NCBI RefSeq assembly: GCF_001442805.1
Contig: NZ_CP011131.1
Coordinates: 124,001 to 188,000, forward strand
Source: Lysobacter gummosus
Lineage (GTDB): Bacteria > Pseudomonadota > Gammaproteobacteria > Xanthomonadales > Xanthomonadaceae
Direction: 5' to 3'
DNA length: 64,000 nucleotides
Position 1 is the first letter of the stretch; the number at the start of each line of letters is the position of its first letter. Position numbers and translations under genes: made by a program. Below, piece by piece: positions 33,651 through 42,490 of the stretch. A model generated the notes under the pieces. The model did not search any database. It was not told where the DNA came from and worked only from the letters and a program-made list of their open reading frames with translations.

Positions 33651-35975
33651 ATGAAGAAGGTGCTTTCGAAGAAAACGGCCCTCGCCATGGCTACTGCGTG
33701 CAGCGCCGCATTGCTCTGGTCGCAACTCGATGCCGACTCCCTTCAGGGGAACCAACGGCAAGGCGCTCCGGCCGCGGGCGGATATGCCGGCAACCGTCCG
33801 AGCGGGCCGGCGATCATGCCACCGACCTCGATGAACGTGTCTTATGCCGCGCCGACGCCGCGTACGCCGGCGCAAGCCAAACTCGGTGCCGGCTCGCTGT
33901 TGCAGGCCGTGCAGGCTTTGCCGCAACTGCAAGCCTGGATCGCCGCGCAGCCGGGGCAGACCGCGCAGACGGCCATGCGCGAAGCGCAGATCGCCGCGCT
34001 TGACCGGGCCGGCATTCCCGAGCGCTGGCGCGATGGCGACCGGGTCAAGATCAACGTCGGTCTCGCGCTGGACTATCGCAGCATCCAGGACGCCCAGGCG
34101 TTGACCCGGGCGACCGAGGCATTGCTGAGCAGTCTGCGCGGCGGCGGCATCCAGGCCAATGCGATCATCGGTTCGCCCAGCGTGGAAGCGCTGGTGCCGG
34201 TGGCCCGGCTGGAATGGGTGGCCGGCCTGGCGGGTGTGGCGCAATTGGGCCTGATGCAACTTCCTGACGTGGTGGCCTTCTCCGACGGCGCCACCGCGAG
34301 CAATGTCGATCATTTGCGTACGCTGGGCGACTCGGCCGAACTACCCCTCGAGCTGCGCACGAGCCTGCGGGGCGAGGGCTTGACGGTGGCGATCATCGAC
34401 ATGTTCGACAACAACGCGGGGGAAGTCGCCGAACTGCAGAACCAGAACGAATGGCCCAGCAATACCGCCCAACAGGCCGACGTCATCGTGATGACCGGGC
34501 CGGCGGGCAAGGCATTCGGCGCCAATGGCAACCGACACGGCAACGCGGTCACCGAAATCGCCTACGACATCGCGCCCAATGCCAAGTACCGTCTCTACGA
34601 CATCGAGACTATCGCCGACTGGGTCAACGCGATCCGGGACGCAGCCAATCTCGATGCGCAAAATCAGCCTTTGGGCGAACCCAGGACCCAGGTCATCACC
34701 GCTTCGGTCGGGCTCCCCGGCGATGTTCCGGGTGACGGCAGCTCCGGTTCGGCCACGCTGAAGGGGCTTTACGATGCCCTGGCCGCGGCCGCGAATAACG
34801 GCGTGATCGTGGTCAATGCCGCCGGTAACCATGCCCAGGCGCACTGGGACGGCGACAGCGATGACGGTGCCGGCGTCAATGTCGCGCAGGACTTCGATCT
34901 GGCGACCGCCGGTGTGCAGGACACGAATATCGTGCGCTACAGCGGCGACTGTACGCCGGTCGGCAAGGAGATCAGTGCCACCCTGGTCTGGAATGATTGG
35001 GCATCGGACACCAACGCAGTCGACGCCGACTACAAGCTCGAACTGTTGCGGTGGCAGGACGAGGTCAAGAAGTTCGGGCGGGATCCGGCGACCGGGCGCT
35101 GGGGCACTTACATCGTCACCCCGAGCGGTTGGGTCGCGGCGAAGGAGTCCGACAGGTTGCAAAATGGCGGCAACGGACAAACCCCGTATGAGGAAATTGG
35201 ATACAAGGTGCCTGCGGACATCGCCACCTCGCAATGCTCGAACGGCGCCAAGCTGGCGCTGCGCGTGATTCGCAAGAGCGCCAATGCCGCCAACTTCCTG
35301 CGCGTGTTCACCGGGAAAATTCCGCTGCAGTACAAGCAAACCGAGCGTTCGATCCTGGCGCCGGCCGACTCCGCCAGCGTGATCACGGTGGCCGCGTTGA
35401 ATGCGGCGGATTCCGCACTGGAGACTTACAGCTCGCGGGGCCCGGTGCTGGCTCCAGGCGGCGGCCGTCCGGCCGGGCAGGCGCCGGGCAACGCCAAGCC
35501 GGACATGGGCAGCTTCGCCAATGTCGATACGGTGACTTACGGCGCCAATACCTTTAACGGTACGTCCTCGGCGGCGCCGCATGTGGCCGCGCTGGCCCTG
35601 CTCGGTCTGCAGCACCAACGCCAACTGACCCAGGCCACCGAACCGGCGGCACTGCCGAACGATGCCACTGACGAGCAGAAGTCCGAACGTACGAGTCTGC
35701 TGCGCCAGCGTCGCAACGATCTGGCCACTGTTACCTACGATGCGTTGGCGCTGATCGCCGGTACTCAGGGGAACGACCTGGGCACCGCCGGCTTTGACAC
35801 CAGCTTTGGCAACGGGCGTCTGAAGTTCCACGCCAAATCAAAACAGTGCGTTTTGTCTGCTCTGTACGCGCCGGCCTACCGGTCGCTGCTGCCGACGCAG
35901 CCTTCGCCGCTGCCGGAGGGCCAGAAGTCGTACGACGAACTGGCCGGCAGCAACACGACCGAATGCGCCAACTAG
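33651..35975 (+). CDS. S8 (subtilisin) family serine peptidase, secreted
   Basis: A 774-residue protease. The start at 33651 gives a signal peptide (MKKVLSKKTALAMATACSAALLW). A propeptide-like region of about 200 residues precedes the catalytic domain, with the triad at D250 (VAIIDMFD), H296 (NRHGNAV) and S639 (NGTSSAAPHVA). Between His and Ser lies a long insertion (roughly residues 400-560), much of it beta-rich like a pre-peptidase or jelly-roll domain. It probably has an extracellular degradative or antagonistic role, in keeping with predatory Lysobacter. It is flanked by duplicated AEC ends and followed by a strong terminator. Confidence 0.92.
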   Translation: MKKVLSKKTALAMATACSAALLWSQLDADSLQGNQRQGAPAAGGYAGNRPSGPAIMPPTSMNVSYAAPTPRTPAQAKLGAGSLLQAVQALPQLQAWIAAQPGQTAQTAMREAQIAALDRAGIPERWRDGDRVKINVGLALDYRSIQDAQALTRATEALLSSLRGGGIQANAIIGSPSVEALVPVARLEWVAGLAGVAQLGLMQLPDVVAFSDGATASNVDHLRTLGDSAELPLELRTSLRGEGLTVAIIDMFDNNAGEVAELQNQNEWPSNTAQQADVIVMTGPAGKAFGANGNRHGNAVTEIAYDIAPNAKYRLYDIETIADWVNAIRDAANLDAQNQPLGEPRTQVITASVGLPGDVPGDGSSGSATLKGLYDALAAAANNGVIVVNAAGNHAQAHWDGDSDDGAGVNVAQDFDLATAGVQDTNIVRYSGDCTPVGKEISATLVWNDWASDTNAVDADYKLELLRWQDEVKKFGRDPATGRWGTYIVTPSGWVAAKESDRLQNGGNGQTPYEEIGYKVPADIATSQCSNGAKLALRVIRKSANAANFLRVFTGKIPLQYKQTERSILAPADSASVITVAALNAADSALETYSSRGPVLAPGGGRPAGQAPGNAKPDMGSFANVDTVTYGANTFNGTSSAAPHVAALALLGLQHQRQLTQATEPAALPNDATDEQKSERTSLLRQRRNDLATVTYDALALIAGTQGNDLGTAGFDTSFGNGRLKFHAKSKQCVLSALYAPAYRSLLPTQPSPLPEGQKSYDELAGSNTTECAN

Positions 35976-36048
35976 GAGACCAGATCGTCCTGAGATGGAG
36001 CAGGTTGGGGCGGCTGGGGTTTCCCGTCCCTGGCTCGCACTGAAGCAC

Positions 36049-36080
36049 ACGGCGCCGGAGTGATCCGGCGCCGTTCTGTT
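36049..36080 (+). terminator. Rho-independent terminator of the S8 peptidase gene
   Basis: Perfect 11-base stem ACGGCGCCGGA/TCCGGCGCCGT with a 4-base loop, followed by TCTGTT. Confidence 0.85.
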
Positions 36081-36240
36081 ATCGATCATTGGATCGTCGC
36101 ACCGGCCATTACGGTCCAGCACGATGCAGTCCCGCCGCAGTGGGTCGGGAGGCATCCGATCGGTTGGAACTGCGTCTTGGCGCATACCAGTCGCTGTGGA
36201 CCGTGTTCCACACAGGTCAGCGGGCTGGGGCTTTCATGCC

Positions 36241-37149
36241 CTAGCCAACCGCCACCCTCGCCCATAGCGGCAAGGTCGCCAACGACAGCAGCAAGCCATA
36301 ACCGACCATCGCCGCCGCCAGCCGCGGCGCCAGTTGCTGCGCGATCGCCAGCGCGCCGGCGGTGACCATCGGCGGCATCGCCGCTTCCAGCACGGTCGCG
36401 CGGGCCATTTCGCCGTGCAGTCCCAGCCACGGCACCAGTACCCAGGCCAGCGCCGGCATCAGCGCCAGCTTCAGGCCCAGCCCGGCGATCAGCGGTTTGA
36501 GCTCCTCGCGCGGCAAGGCCAGTTTCACCGACAGGCCGATGGTCAGCATCGCCAGCGGCAGCAGCGCGTCGGACAGGCGCTGCAGGCCGCCGGCGATCCA
36601 GCTCGGCGGCTGCTCGGGCATCACGCTGAAGCCGATCAGCAGCGCCCACAGCGGCGGAAACTTCAACACCCGCAGCACCATCGCCCGCGCGCTGGGCGGG
36701 GCGTCGCCGCCGTAGCGCGCCAGCACCCACAGGCCGAAGGTGGACAGGATCAGGAATGCGCCGAACTGGTCGTAGACCACCGCGTAGGGCAGCGCGTGCT
36801 CGCCGATCAGCGCGCGGGTCAGCGGATAGCCCAGAAAGCTGGTGTTGCCCAGGGCGACGGTGAGCAGCAGCACCGCGTGTTCGTCGCGGCGCAGGCCGAG
36901 CACGCGCGCCAGCGCGCCGACCAGCAGCACGGTCGCGCCCAGCAGCAGCCACGGCACCGCCGCCACGCCCAGCAGCGCCGGCTCCAGATGCAGGCGCGGC
37001 GCATAGCGCAGCACCGCCGCCGGCAGGCAGACATACAGCACGACCAGATTCAGCGTCTGCGCGGCGTTGTCGGGCAACGCGCGCAGCCGCTGGAACAGGT
37101 AACCCAGCGCCAGCATCGCCAGCACCAGGGCAAAAGCGTCGAAAGCCAT
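36241..37149 (-). CDS. AEC (auxin efflux carrier) family transporter
   Basis: A 302-residue membrane protein with about ten hydrophobic segments, from the ATG at 37149 (MAFDAFALVLAML); the in-frame extension upstream is Arg-rich and overlaps the neighbouring promoter. Family features are LNLVVLYVCLPAAVLR, LGNTSFLGYPL and PLAMLTIGLSVKL, and the C-terminal AAMPPMVTAGALA. AEC proteins export organic anions or related solutes; the substrate is unknown. Its last 65 codons are duplicated at 33221-33415. Divergent from the AAA ATPase gene. Confidence 0.9.
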   Translation of the reverse strand: MAFDAFALVLAMLALGYLFQRLRALPDNAAQTLNLVVLYVCLPAAVLRYAPRLHLEPALLGVAAVPWLLLGATVLLVGALARVLGLRRDEHAVLLLTVALGNTSFLGYPLTRALIGEHALPYAVVYDQFGAFLILSTFGLWVLARYGGDAPPSARAMVLRVLKFPPLWALLIGFSVMPEQPPSWIAGGLQRLSDALLPLAMLTIGLSVKLALPREELKPLIAGLGLKLALMPALAWVLVPWLGLHGEMARATVLEAAMPPMVTAGALAIAQQLAPRLAAAMVGYGLLLSLATLPLWARVAVG

Positions 37150-37349
37150 CGCGGACCGACTCCGCGCGCCGCAGCGGCGCGATGCGGCCATGGTCGCGGT
37201 TGCCCGGCCCGGGCTCAACCCGGCTTTCGGCTTACCTGCGATGCCGCGGCGCCAGCCCGCCATGGCCGCTTCAGCGCAACGGATCCAGCCCGCGGGTGCC
37301 GGAGGGCGCCGGGCCGTATCATGTCGCGTCCACGGAAGACCCATGTCCC

Positions 37350-38837
37350 ATGAGCGACCTGCAAGACCTGACCGCGCTGATCCGTTCCAACACCCCGCTG
37401 ATCGTGATCGAGACCCGCGACGAAGCGCGCGTGGTCGAGCTGTTCCGGCACGCGCTGATGAACGTGTGGCGGGCGCTGTACCGCTGGTCGATCACCGAGG
37501 GCCTGCGCCGGGTCGATCTGGACCGCGAGGAAGAAACCGACGTCGCCCCGGACATCTCCACCACCTTGCAGGCGATCCGCGACGCCGATCAGCGCGGCAT
37601 CTACCTGCTGTTCGACGCCCATCCCTACCTGGGCTACGCCAGCACCCAGCGCCAGCTGCGCGAAATCGCCCAGCGCCGCGATTGCGCGCCGCACGTGCTG
37701 GTGCTGATCGGCCACAAGCTGGAACTGCCGCCGGACCTGGATTCGCTGGCGGTGCGTTACACGCCCCGCCTGCCCGACGCCAACGCGCTGCTGAAACTGG
37801 TGCGCGAGGAAGCGGAAAACTACGCGCGCGAAAACGGCGGCCGCCGGGTCGAGGTCGATGGCGAAGCGGTCAAGCAGATCGTGCGCAACCTGCGCGGAAT
37901 CGATCCGGTCGATGCGCGCCGGATCGCCCGCCACCTGATCTTCCGCGACGGCGCGCTCAACGCCGACGACCTGCCCGAGCTGGCCAGGCTCAAGTTCGAA
38001 TTGCTCAACCGCTCCGGCCACCTGCATTACGAATACGACGCCGCGCGCATGAGCGATGTGGCCGGCGCGCGCCGGCTCAAGCGCTGGGTCGAGCAACGCC
38101 GCGCCGTGTTCGTCAGCGGCGAGGCGCCGCCCGGGCTCGATCCGCCCAAGGGCATGCTGCTGCTGGGCGTGCAGGGCTGCGGCAAGTCGATGCTGGCCAA
38201 GGCGGTCGCGGCCGGTTTCGGCGTGCCGCTGGTGCGGCTGGACTTCGGCACGCTGTACGACAAATTCCACGGCGAAACCGAGAAGAACCTGCGCGCCGCG
38301 CTGGCCTCGGCCGAGCAGTTGTCGCCGGCGGTGCTGTGGATCGACGAAATCGAAAAAGGCCTGGCCGGCGACAGCGGCGACGGAGACGGCGGGGTGTCGC
38401 GGCGCGTGCTCGGCTATCTGCTGACCTGGATGGCCGAACGCAAATCGCGCCTGTTCCTGGTCGCCACCGCCAACCAGATCGACGCCTTGCCGCCGGAGCT
38501 GCTGCGCAAGGGCCGCTTCGACGAAATCTTCTTCGTCGATCTGCCGATGGCCGAGGTGCGCGCGGAGTTGTTCGCGATCCATCTGCGGCGGCGCTCGCTG
38601 AGCGCGGACTCCTTCGATCTGCCGGCATTGGCCGCGGCCAGCGACGGATTCTCCGGCGCCGAGATCGAGCAGGCCATCGTCGCGGCGATGTACGCCGCTC
38701 ACGCCGCCGGCGCGCCGCTGTCGGACTTCCAACTGCGCGCCGAACTCAAGCAGACCCGGCCGCTGTCGGTGCTGATGGCCGAGCAGGTCGAATCCTTACG
38801 CGAGTGGGCGCGCGGCCGCACGGTGTCGGCCGACTGA
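37350..38837 (+). CDS. AAA-family ATPase (Ycf46-like)
   Basis: A 495-residue AAA+ protein. The N-terminal 230 residues (LTALIRSNTPLIVIETRDEARVV...) match the Ycf46-type regulatory region. The ATPase module has Walker A LLLGVQGCGKSMLAKAVA, Walker B AVLWIDEIEKGLAG, sensor 1 FLVATANQIDALP, arginine finger ELLRKGRFDEIFFVDLP and a C-terminal lid with GFSGAEIEQAIV. The ATG at 37350 is chosen because upstream sequence is shared promoter. Function of the family in heterotrophs is unsettled. Confidence 0.92.
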   Translation: MSDLQDLTALIRSNTPLIVIETRDEARVVELFRHALMNVWRALYRWSITEGLRRVDLDREEETDVAPDISTTLQAIRDADQRGIYLLFDAHPYLGYASTQRQLREIAQRRDCAPHVLVLIGHKLELPPDLDSLAVRYTPRLPDANALLKLVREEAENYARENGGRRVEVDGEAVKQIVRNLRGIDPVDARRIARHLIFRDGALNADDLPELARLKFELLNRSGHLHYEYDAARMSDVAGARRLKRWVEQRRAVFVSGEAPPGLDPPKGMLLLGVQGCGKSMLAKAVAAGFGVPLVRLDFGTLYDKFHGETEKNLRAALASAEQLSPAVLWIDEIEKGLAGDSGDGDGGVSRRVLGYLLTWMAERKSRLFLVATANQIDALPPELLRKGRFDEIFFVDLPMAEVRAELFAIHLRRRSLSADSFDLPALAAASDGFSGAEIEQAIVAAMYAAHAAGAPLSDFQLRAELKQTRPLSVLMAEQVESLREWARGRTVSAD

Positions 38838-39121
38838 GGCGCGTCGCGACGCGAGCGAAACACGTCACCGTTTCCGTCCGCGTTCGCCGACAGACTGAGG
38901 CGCGTACCGAGCGCGCGAACTAGCCAGTAAAAAACACGATAAATGCGAGCGTTCGGCCAACGGTGTGCCGAGCGATGTATCGCCGTGTGCCAATAAAACT
39001 CATGCGATGCCGTATCGATTCGTGGAGTTTTTCCGGCTTGGCAAGAGGCCATCGGTTTAGCAACACTATGCCCACTGAGAGTTGGCAGGATGCCAAACGA
39101 AACGAGCATAAGGATCGGTGC

Positions 39122-39754
39122 ATGAAGTACGTGGTCGCAGACGACCAGCCCGCGATGGCGATGCTGGTCGAGCGGTTGTTGAAGAGTGCGCGTGGACCCA
39201 TCGCCGACGAGATTCACGCGGTGCGATCCAGCGAGCGGTTGTTCGACGTCCTGATCGCAACGGAGGCCAGTGCAGACATCGTGATACTCGATCCGGCGAT
39301 CGCGGGCTTGAAGCGCATCGCGCTGGTGCGCGCGCTGCGGCAGCGATGCCCGCCGGCGCGGCTCATCGTCTACGCCAGCGACGACAGCCCGTTTCTGGCG
39401 GCGCGGATTATCGCCGAAGGCGTCAGCGGCTATGTGCTGAAGACCAGCCCGACGCGATTGCTGCTGCAGGCGATCCAGCACGTGCGGGCCGGCGACACCT
39501 TCTGCGACCCGCGCATCGACTTCGGCCGCGCCAACGCCGATCCGTGGTCGTCGCTGACGCCGAAACAGCAGCGCGTGTGCGTGTCGATCCTGCATCACGG
39601 ATCGATCGGCCGGATCGCCGAACGCGAAGGCAAGGCCTACGACACGATCTGGACCCATTGGACCAAGGCGAAGAAGGCGCTCGGCATCCGCCACGAAGCC
39701 GAGCTGGCGAAGTACTTCTACGAAAAAGGGCTGATGCATTTGTTGGACGACTGA
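39122..39754 (+). CDS. Response regulator with LuxR-like DNA-binding domain
   Basis: A 210-residue two-domain protein. The receiver has the acidic pair near residue 7 (VVADDQPAM), phosphoacceptor D57 (IVILDPAIAG) and the lysine in VLKTSP. The C-terminal WSSLTPKQQRVCVSILHHGSIGRIAEREG and TIWTHWTKAKKALGI form a divergent LuxR/GerE-type helix-turn-helix. No kinase is adjacent. It ends 48 bases before the VirB5-like gene and could regulate that island. An ATG 53 codons upstream is in frame but lacks support. The 38838-39121 gap shows nothing further. Confidence 0.85.
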   Translation: MKYVVADDQPAMAMLVERLLKSARGPIADEIHAVRSSERLFDVLIATEASADIVILDPAIAGLKRIALVRALRQRCPPARLIVYASDDSPFLAARIIAEGVSGYVLKTSPTRLLLQAIQHVRAGDTFCDPRIDFGRANADPWSSLTPKQQRVCVSILHHGSIGRIAEREGKAYDTIWTHWTKAKKALGIRHEAELAKYFYEKGLMHLLDD

Positions 39755-39802
39755 ACCACGGGCCGACGTTGGCCGTACCTTCAACACGACACGGAGTCGA
39801 AC

Positions 39803-40585
39803 ATGAGGAATCGCAGCAGGGTGAATCGTCGCTCCGTCAGGGGGGCTGCAATCACCGCCATCGCCTTGTGCGTTCTCACGAGCCATCAAGCCAGTGCACA
39901 GATGATCGTCAAAGACCCGTTCGGTCTCATGGCGAAGTTGAAGCAGACGAGCGAAGACTCCGTCGAATACGGCAAACAGAGCAAGCGCTGGCAGGAGACG
40001 GCGAGTCAGTATCAGAAGACCGTAAACCACTACCAGCAACAGTTGATCCGACTGCAGCGGCTGAACTTCGGGCAGTCCCGTATGGAAGACAGCTTTCCGC
40101 CGCGTCCGGCCGACTACGGTATGGAGGACATGTGTCCGGGACGGGGCGAAGGCATCAAGGGACAGTTGACGACCGTGTTTCAGCAAGCCGCGCCCAAGCT
40201 GGGCGGGAACGTTATCGGCGAGCAGCAATCCATTTGCCAGCGCATGGTCCATGCGGAAAACATGAAGTACAACGAGTCGGTGCAGATGTTGCGCAGGCTC
40301 ATGCGGCGAAACCAGGAATTCGCGCAGATCGAGAGCCAGCGCGACAGCGTCAACGACAGTCAGGGCGCGCTAGCCGCGAACGACAACGAGGCCTATCGGT
40401 TCGTCGCACGAAATCAGTTGGACCTCGATTACTGGCAGGCGCGCATGAAGGCCTACGAGGACTACATCGAGTCGCTCAAGCGGGACCAAGCTCGCTTGGC
40501 CAAACGTGCCCTGGAGGGAAACAGAACCGGAATCGGTGGGCAAGTCATTCAGGCCGTTGCCATCAAGGCAGCGCTCGGCAACTGA
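39803..40585 (+). CDS. virB5: VirB5-like type IV secretion protein
   Basis: A 260-residue exported protein. The signal peptide ends near residue 33 (TSHQASAQ). The mature part is almost entirely helical with VirB5/TrbJ features: VKDPFGLMAKLKQTSEDSVEYGKQ and WQETASQYQKTVNHYQQQL, with a long C-terminal coiled segment YWQARMKAYEDYIESLKRDQARLAKRAL. VirB5 caps the pilus and takes part in target recognition. The rest of a virB operon is absent, so this is an unlinked copy with virB6. Codon use is less GC-biased than in the housekeeping genes around it. Confidence 0.78.
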   Translation: MRNRSRVNRRSVRGAAITAIALCVLTSHQASAQMIVKDPFGLMAKLKQTSEDSVEYGKQSKRWQETASQYQKTVNHYQQQLIRLQRLNFGQSRMEDSFPPRPADYGMEDMCPGRGEGIKGQLTTVFQQAAPKLGGNVIGEQQSICQRMVHAENMKYNESVQMLRRLMRRNQEFAQIESQRDSVNDSQGALAANDNEAYRFVARNQLDLDYWQARMKAYEDYIESLKRDQARLAKRALEGNRTGIGGQVIQAVAIKAALGN

Positions 40586-40633
40586 TCTGCCAGCCGACGC
40601 ACACGCCTGCCCATTCGAGAACGGATGCAAACC

Positions 40634-40678
40634 ATGACTTTCAGCCGCATGTCGGACTTGCTGTCCCCTTCAAGCTAG
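40634..40678 (+). pseudogene. Original 5' end of virB6-like gene, closed by an in-frame amber codon
   Basis: The ATG at 40634, with GAGAACGG upstream, opens MTFSRMSDLLSPSS, then TAG (40676-40678). The same frame resumes as AGLGEYAIFRIINDYL and runs straight into the VirB6 frame without a shift. The residues on both sides look like one VirB6 N-terminus, so a single nonsense change (for instance CAG to TAG) is the simplest reading. Confidence 0.65.
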
Positions 40679-40723
40679 GCGGGACTCGGCGAATACGCGA
40701 TTTTTCGCATCATTAACGACTAC

Positions 40724-41776
40724 TTGACTCGCCAGATCGATGACATCGGCTTCGCCATGATGGAGAGGACCATGTCATGGGCGGCCAGCATCGCGGGAAC
40801 GCTAGTCGTGCTGTGGATCATGATCATGGGCTACCGCATGGTCACGGGGCAGTCGAACGGTACCTTGAGGAACCTCTTGGTTGGCTCGCTGCGGAACGTG
40901 CTGATCATTACTGCCGCGACCACGATGTCCTTCGGCGGTACCAATCTGTATCAACTCTTTACTCAAGATATGGACCGAGCCGTGCATGGCCTGTTTTCCG
41001 GGCATGAGAACCAGAGCACGGCCGATGCCATCGACAAGAATCTTGGGTACTTGCAAGTCGCGCTTACGGCGATAGATGGCGTGCAAGTTTCAAAGGACGA
41101 TCCGACCCTGCAAGATCAGAAGACCCGTGCGCTTGTGTTTGCCGGATTCGGGCTTGCCGGTCCAGCCATGGTCGCCGGCGTGCTGTACCTCACATTCAAA
41201 TGCACGATGGCCTTCTCCATGGCCCTGGGGCCGATATTCATCCTGTGTCTGATGTTCGACCAGACCAAGGGCCATTTCGTGAAATGGCTGAACTACACCA
41301 TAGGAACGATTTTCTCGATGGGGTGCCTGAGCGTGATGTCGGGCGTGATTCTGGAACTCGTCGCGCGCATCGCGGCGGGCCTATGGGTGGCGAAGCTGGC
41401 TTCGATAGTGGGGATCGAGGTCGAGGGCATCAGCAGCCAAGCCCTGCAACAAGGGGGTATCGGGTTGCTGGCGACCGCGCTGCTGATCACGGTTCCTCAG
41501 TCGCTCGCCAACTTCTTCCAGGGGCAACTCGGCAGCTTCATGCACTTCTCTGCGTTCTCAGGCGGCGCGGGTGGTGGTGGCGGTTCGCCGGGGCCGCAAG
41601 GACAACCTCCAGGTTCTTACTCATCGCTGGTCCGCAACGATAGCCAACAGTCAGACAAGTCCTACGCGTCGGCTGAGGCGGCTAGCGCCACATACAACCA
41701 CAGCAATCGAATTACCGGAACGCCGCCGGTACATGAGCAGCGCATCAAGTCTGCTGACGAAGTGACGAGGGATTAA
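40724..41776 (+). CDS. virB6: VirB6-like inner-membrane T4SS channel protein, start uncertain
   Basis: About 350 residues if translation begins at TTG 40724 (or about 340 from the ATG at 40757). At least five membrane segments are visible, among them SWAASIAGTLVVLWIMIMGY, ALVFAGFGLAGPAMVAGVLY, CTMAFSMALGPIFILCLMF and the IGLLATALLITVPQSL block, which is the VirB6/TrbL layout. A Gly/Ser/Gln-rich cytosolic tail follows. The frame continues upstream through an amber codon to an older ATG at 40634. Loss of those first residues may or may not inactivate it. It lies downstream of virB5 and 4 bases before the DUF4189 gene. Confidence 0.75.
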   Translation: MTRQIDDIGFAMMERTMSWAASIAGTLVVLWIMIMGYRMVTGQSNGTLRNLLVGSLRNVLIITAATTMSFGGTNLYQLFTQDMDRAVHGLFSGHENQSTADAIDKNLGYLQVALTAIDGVQVSKDDPTLQDQKTRALVFAGFGLAGPAMVAGVLYLTFKCTMAFSMALGPIFILCLMFDQTKGHFVKWLNYTIGTIFSMGCLSVMSGVILELVARIAAGLWVAKLASIVGIEVEGISSQALQQGGIGLLATALLITVPQSLANFFQGQLGSFMHFSAFSGGAGGGGGSPGPQGQPPGSYSSLVRNDSQQSDKSYASAEAASATYNHSNRITGTPPVHEQRIKSADEVTRD

Positions 41777-41780
41777 GGTC

Positions 41781-42266
41781 ATGAAAAAGGTAGTGCTCTT
41801 ACTTGCCGTGCTGGTTGCTCTTCCAACCGGACCGTCAAAGGCGGAAGGTGGATGTCCTGCGGGACAAATCCCCTACAGCGGTACGTCGTTAGCTTCTTGC
41901 GGTCCGATTCCAGGGGGGAGCACTCCTGCATCCCCTGGCCCCTTATGGGCAAGCAGGTGGGGAGCCATTGCTACTGATGACGCCGGCACATATGGCATTG
42001 TTGCTCAGCTCGACAGCAAGTCCGCAGCCAAGGCTCAAGCGCTTAAGGAATGCCGCGACCGCAGCGCCAAGAATAAATGCCGTCTGTCTTTTGCATACAA
42101 AAACCAGTGTGCCGTGGTGGTGTCGTCCCGCACGGGCTCATTCTCCGAAAGTGCAGCAACGGTCGAGGAAGCGTTGGAAAACGCGAGTCAAGCGTGCAGA
42201 AAAAGCAGCGAAAGCGAATGCTGGATTTATTACAGTGGGTGCAGCCTCCCTGTTCGAGTTCGTTGA
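41781..42266 (+). CDS. DUF4189 domain-containing exported protein
   Basis: A 161-residue protein with signal peptide MKKVVLLLAVLVALPTGPSKA. The DUF4189 core reads WGAIATDDAGTYGIVAQL, AAKAQALKECRDRSAKNKCRL and QCAVVVSS, followed by ATVEEALENASQACRKSS and ECWIYYSGCSLP, with conserved cysteines expected to pair in the periplasm. DUF4189 genes are frequent next to type IV secretion and effector loci of Xanthomonadaceae, but the function is not established to my knowledge. Codon use is AT-richer than the genome background. Confidence 0.8.
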   Translation: MKKVVLLLAVLVALPTGPSKAEGGCPAGQIPYSGTSLASCGPIPGGSTPASPGPLWASRWGAIATDDAGTYGIVAQLDSKSAAKAQALKECRDRSAKNKCRLSFAYKNQCAVVVSSRTGSFSESAATVEEALENASQACRKSSESECWIYYSGCSLPVRVR

Positions 42267-42289
42267 ACGTATCAAGAAAAGTCATCGCG

Positions 42290-42424
42290 ATGAGTATCAA
42301 GCGGCATCAAGCAGAATCAACACAGGGCGCAGCGGAGATGGAAATGGCGGCTTGCCAGAAGCTTGGCGATACCGGCTGCCACGTCTACTACGCGGCATGC
42401 AGTCTGTCCGCCAGAGTCTGCTGA
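42290..42424 (+). pseudogene. Decayed duplicate of the DUF4189 3' end
   Basis: The frame from the ATG at 42290 ends AACQKLGDTGCHVYYAACSLSARVC, which parallels SQACRKSSESECWIYYSGCSLPVRVR of the intact neighbour (matching C, C, YY, CSL and RV positions). The signal peptide and the N-terminal two thirds are missing. It appears to be the remnant of a second tandem DUF4189 gene. Confidence 0.65.
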
Positions 42425-42490
42425 CGAGGTAAGTGCACTGCGGTCGTTAAAGATCGCAGTACTGTTGAACGAATAGCCATGGAGCGCGCG

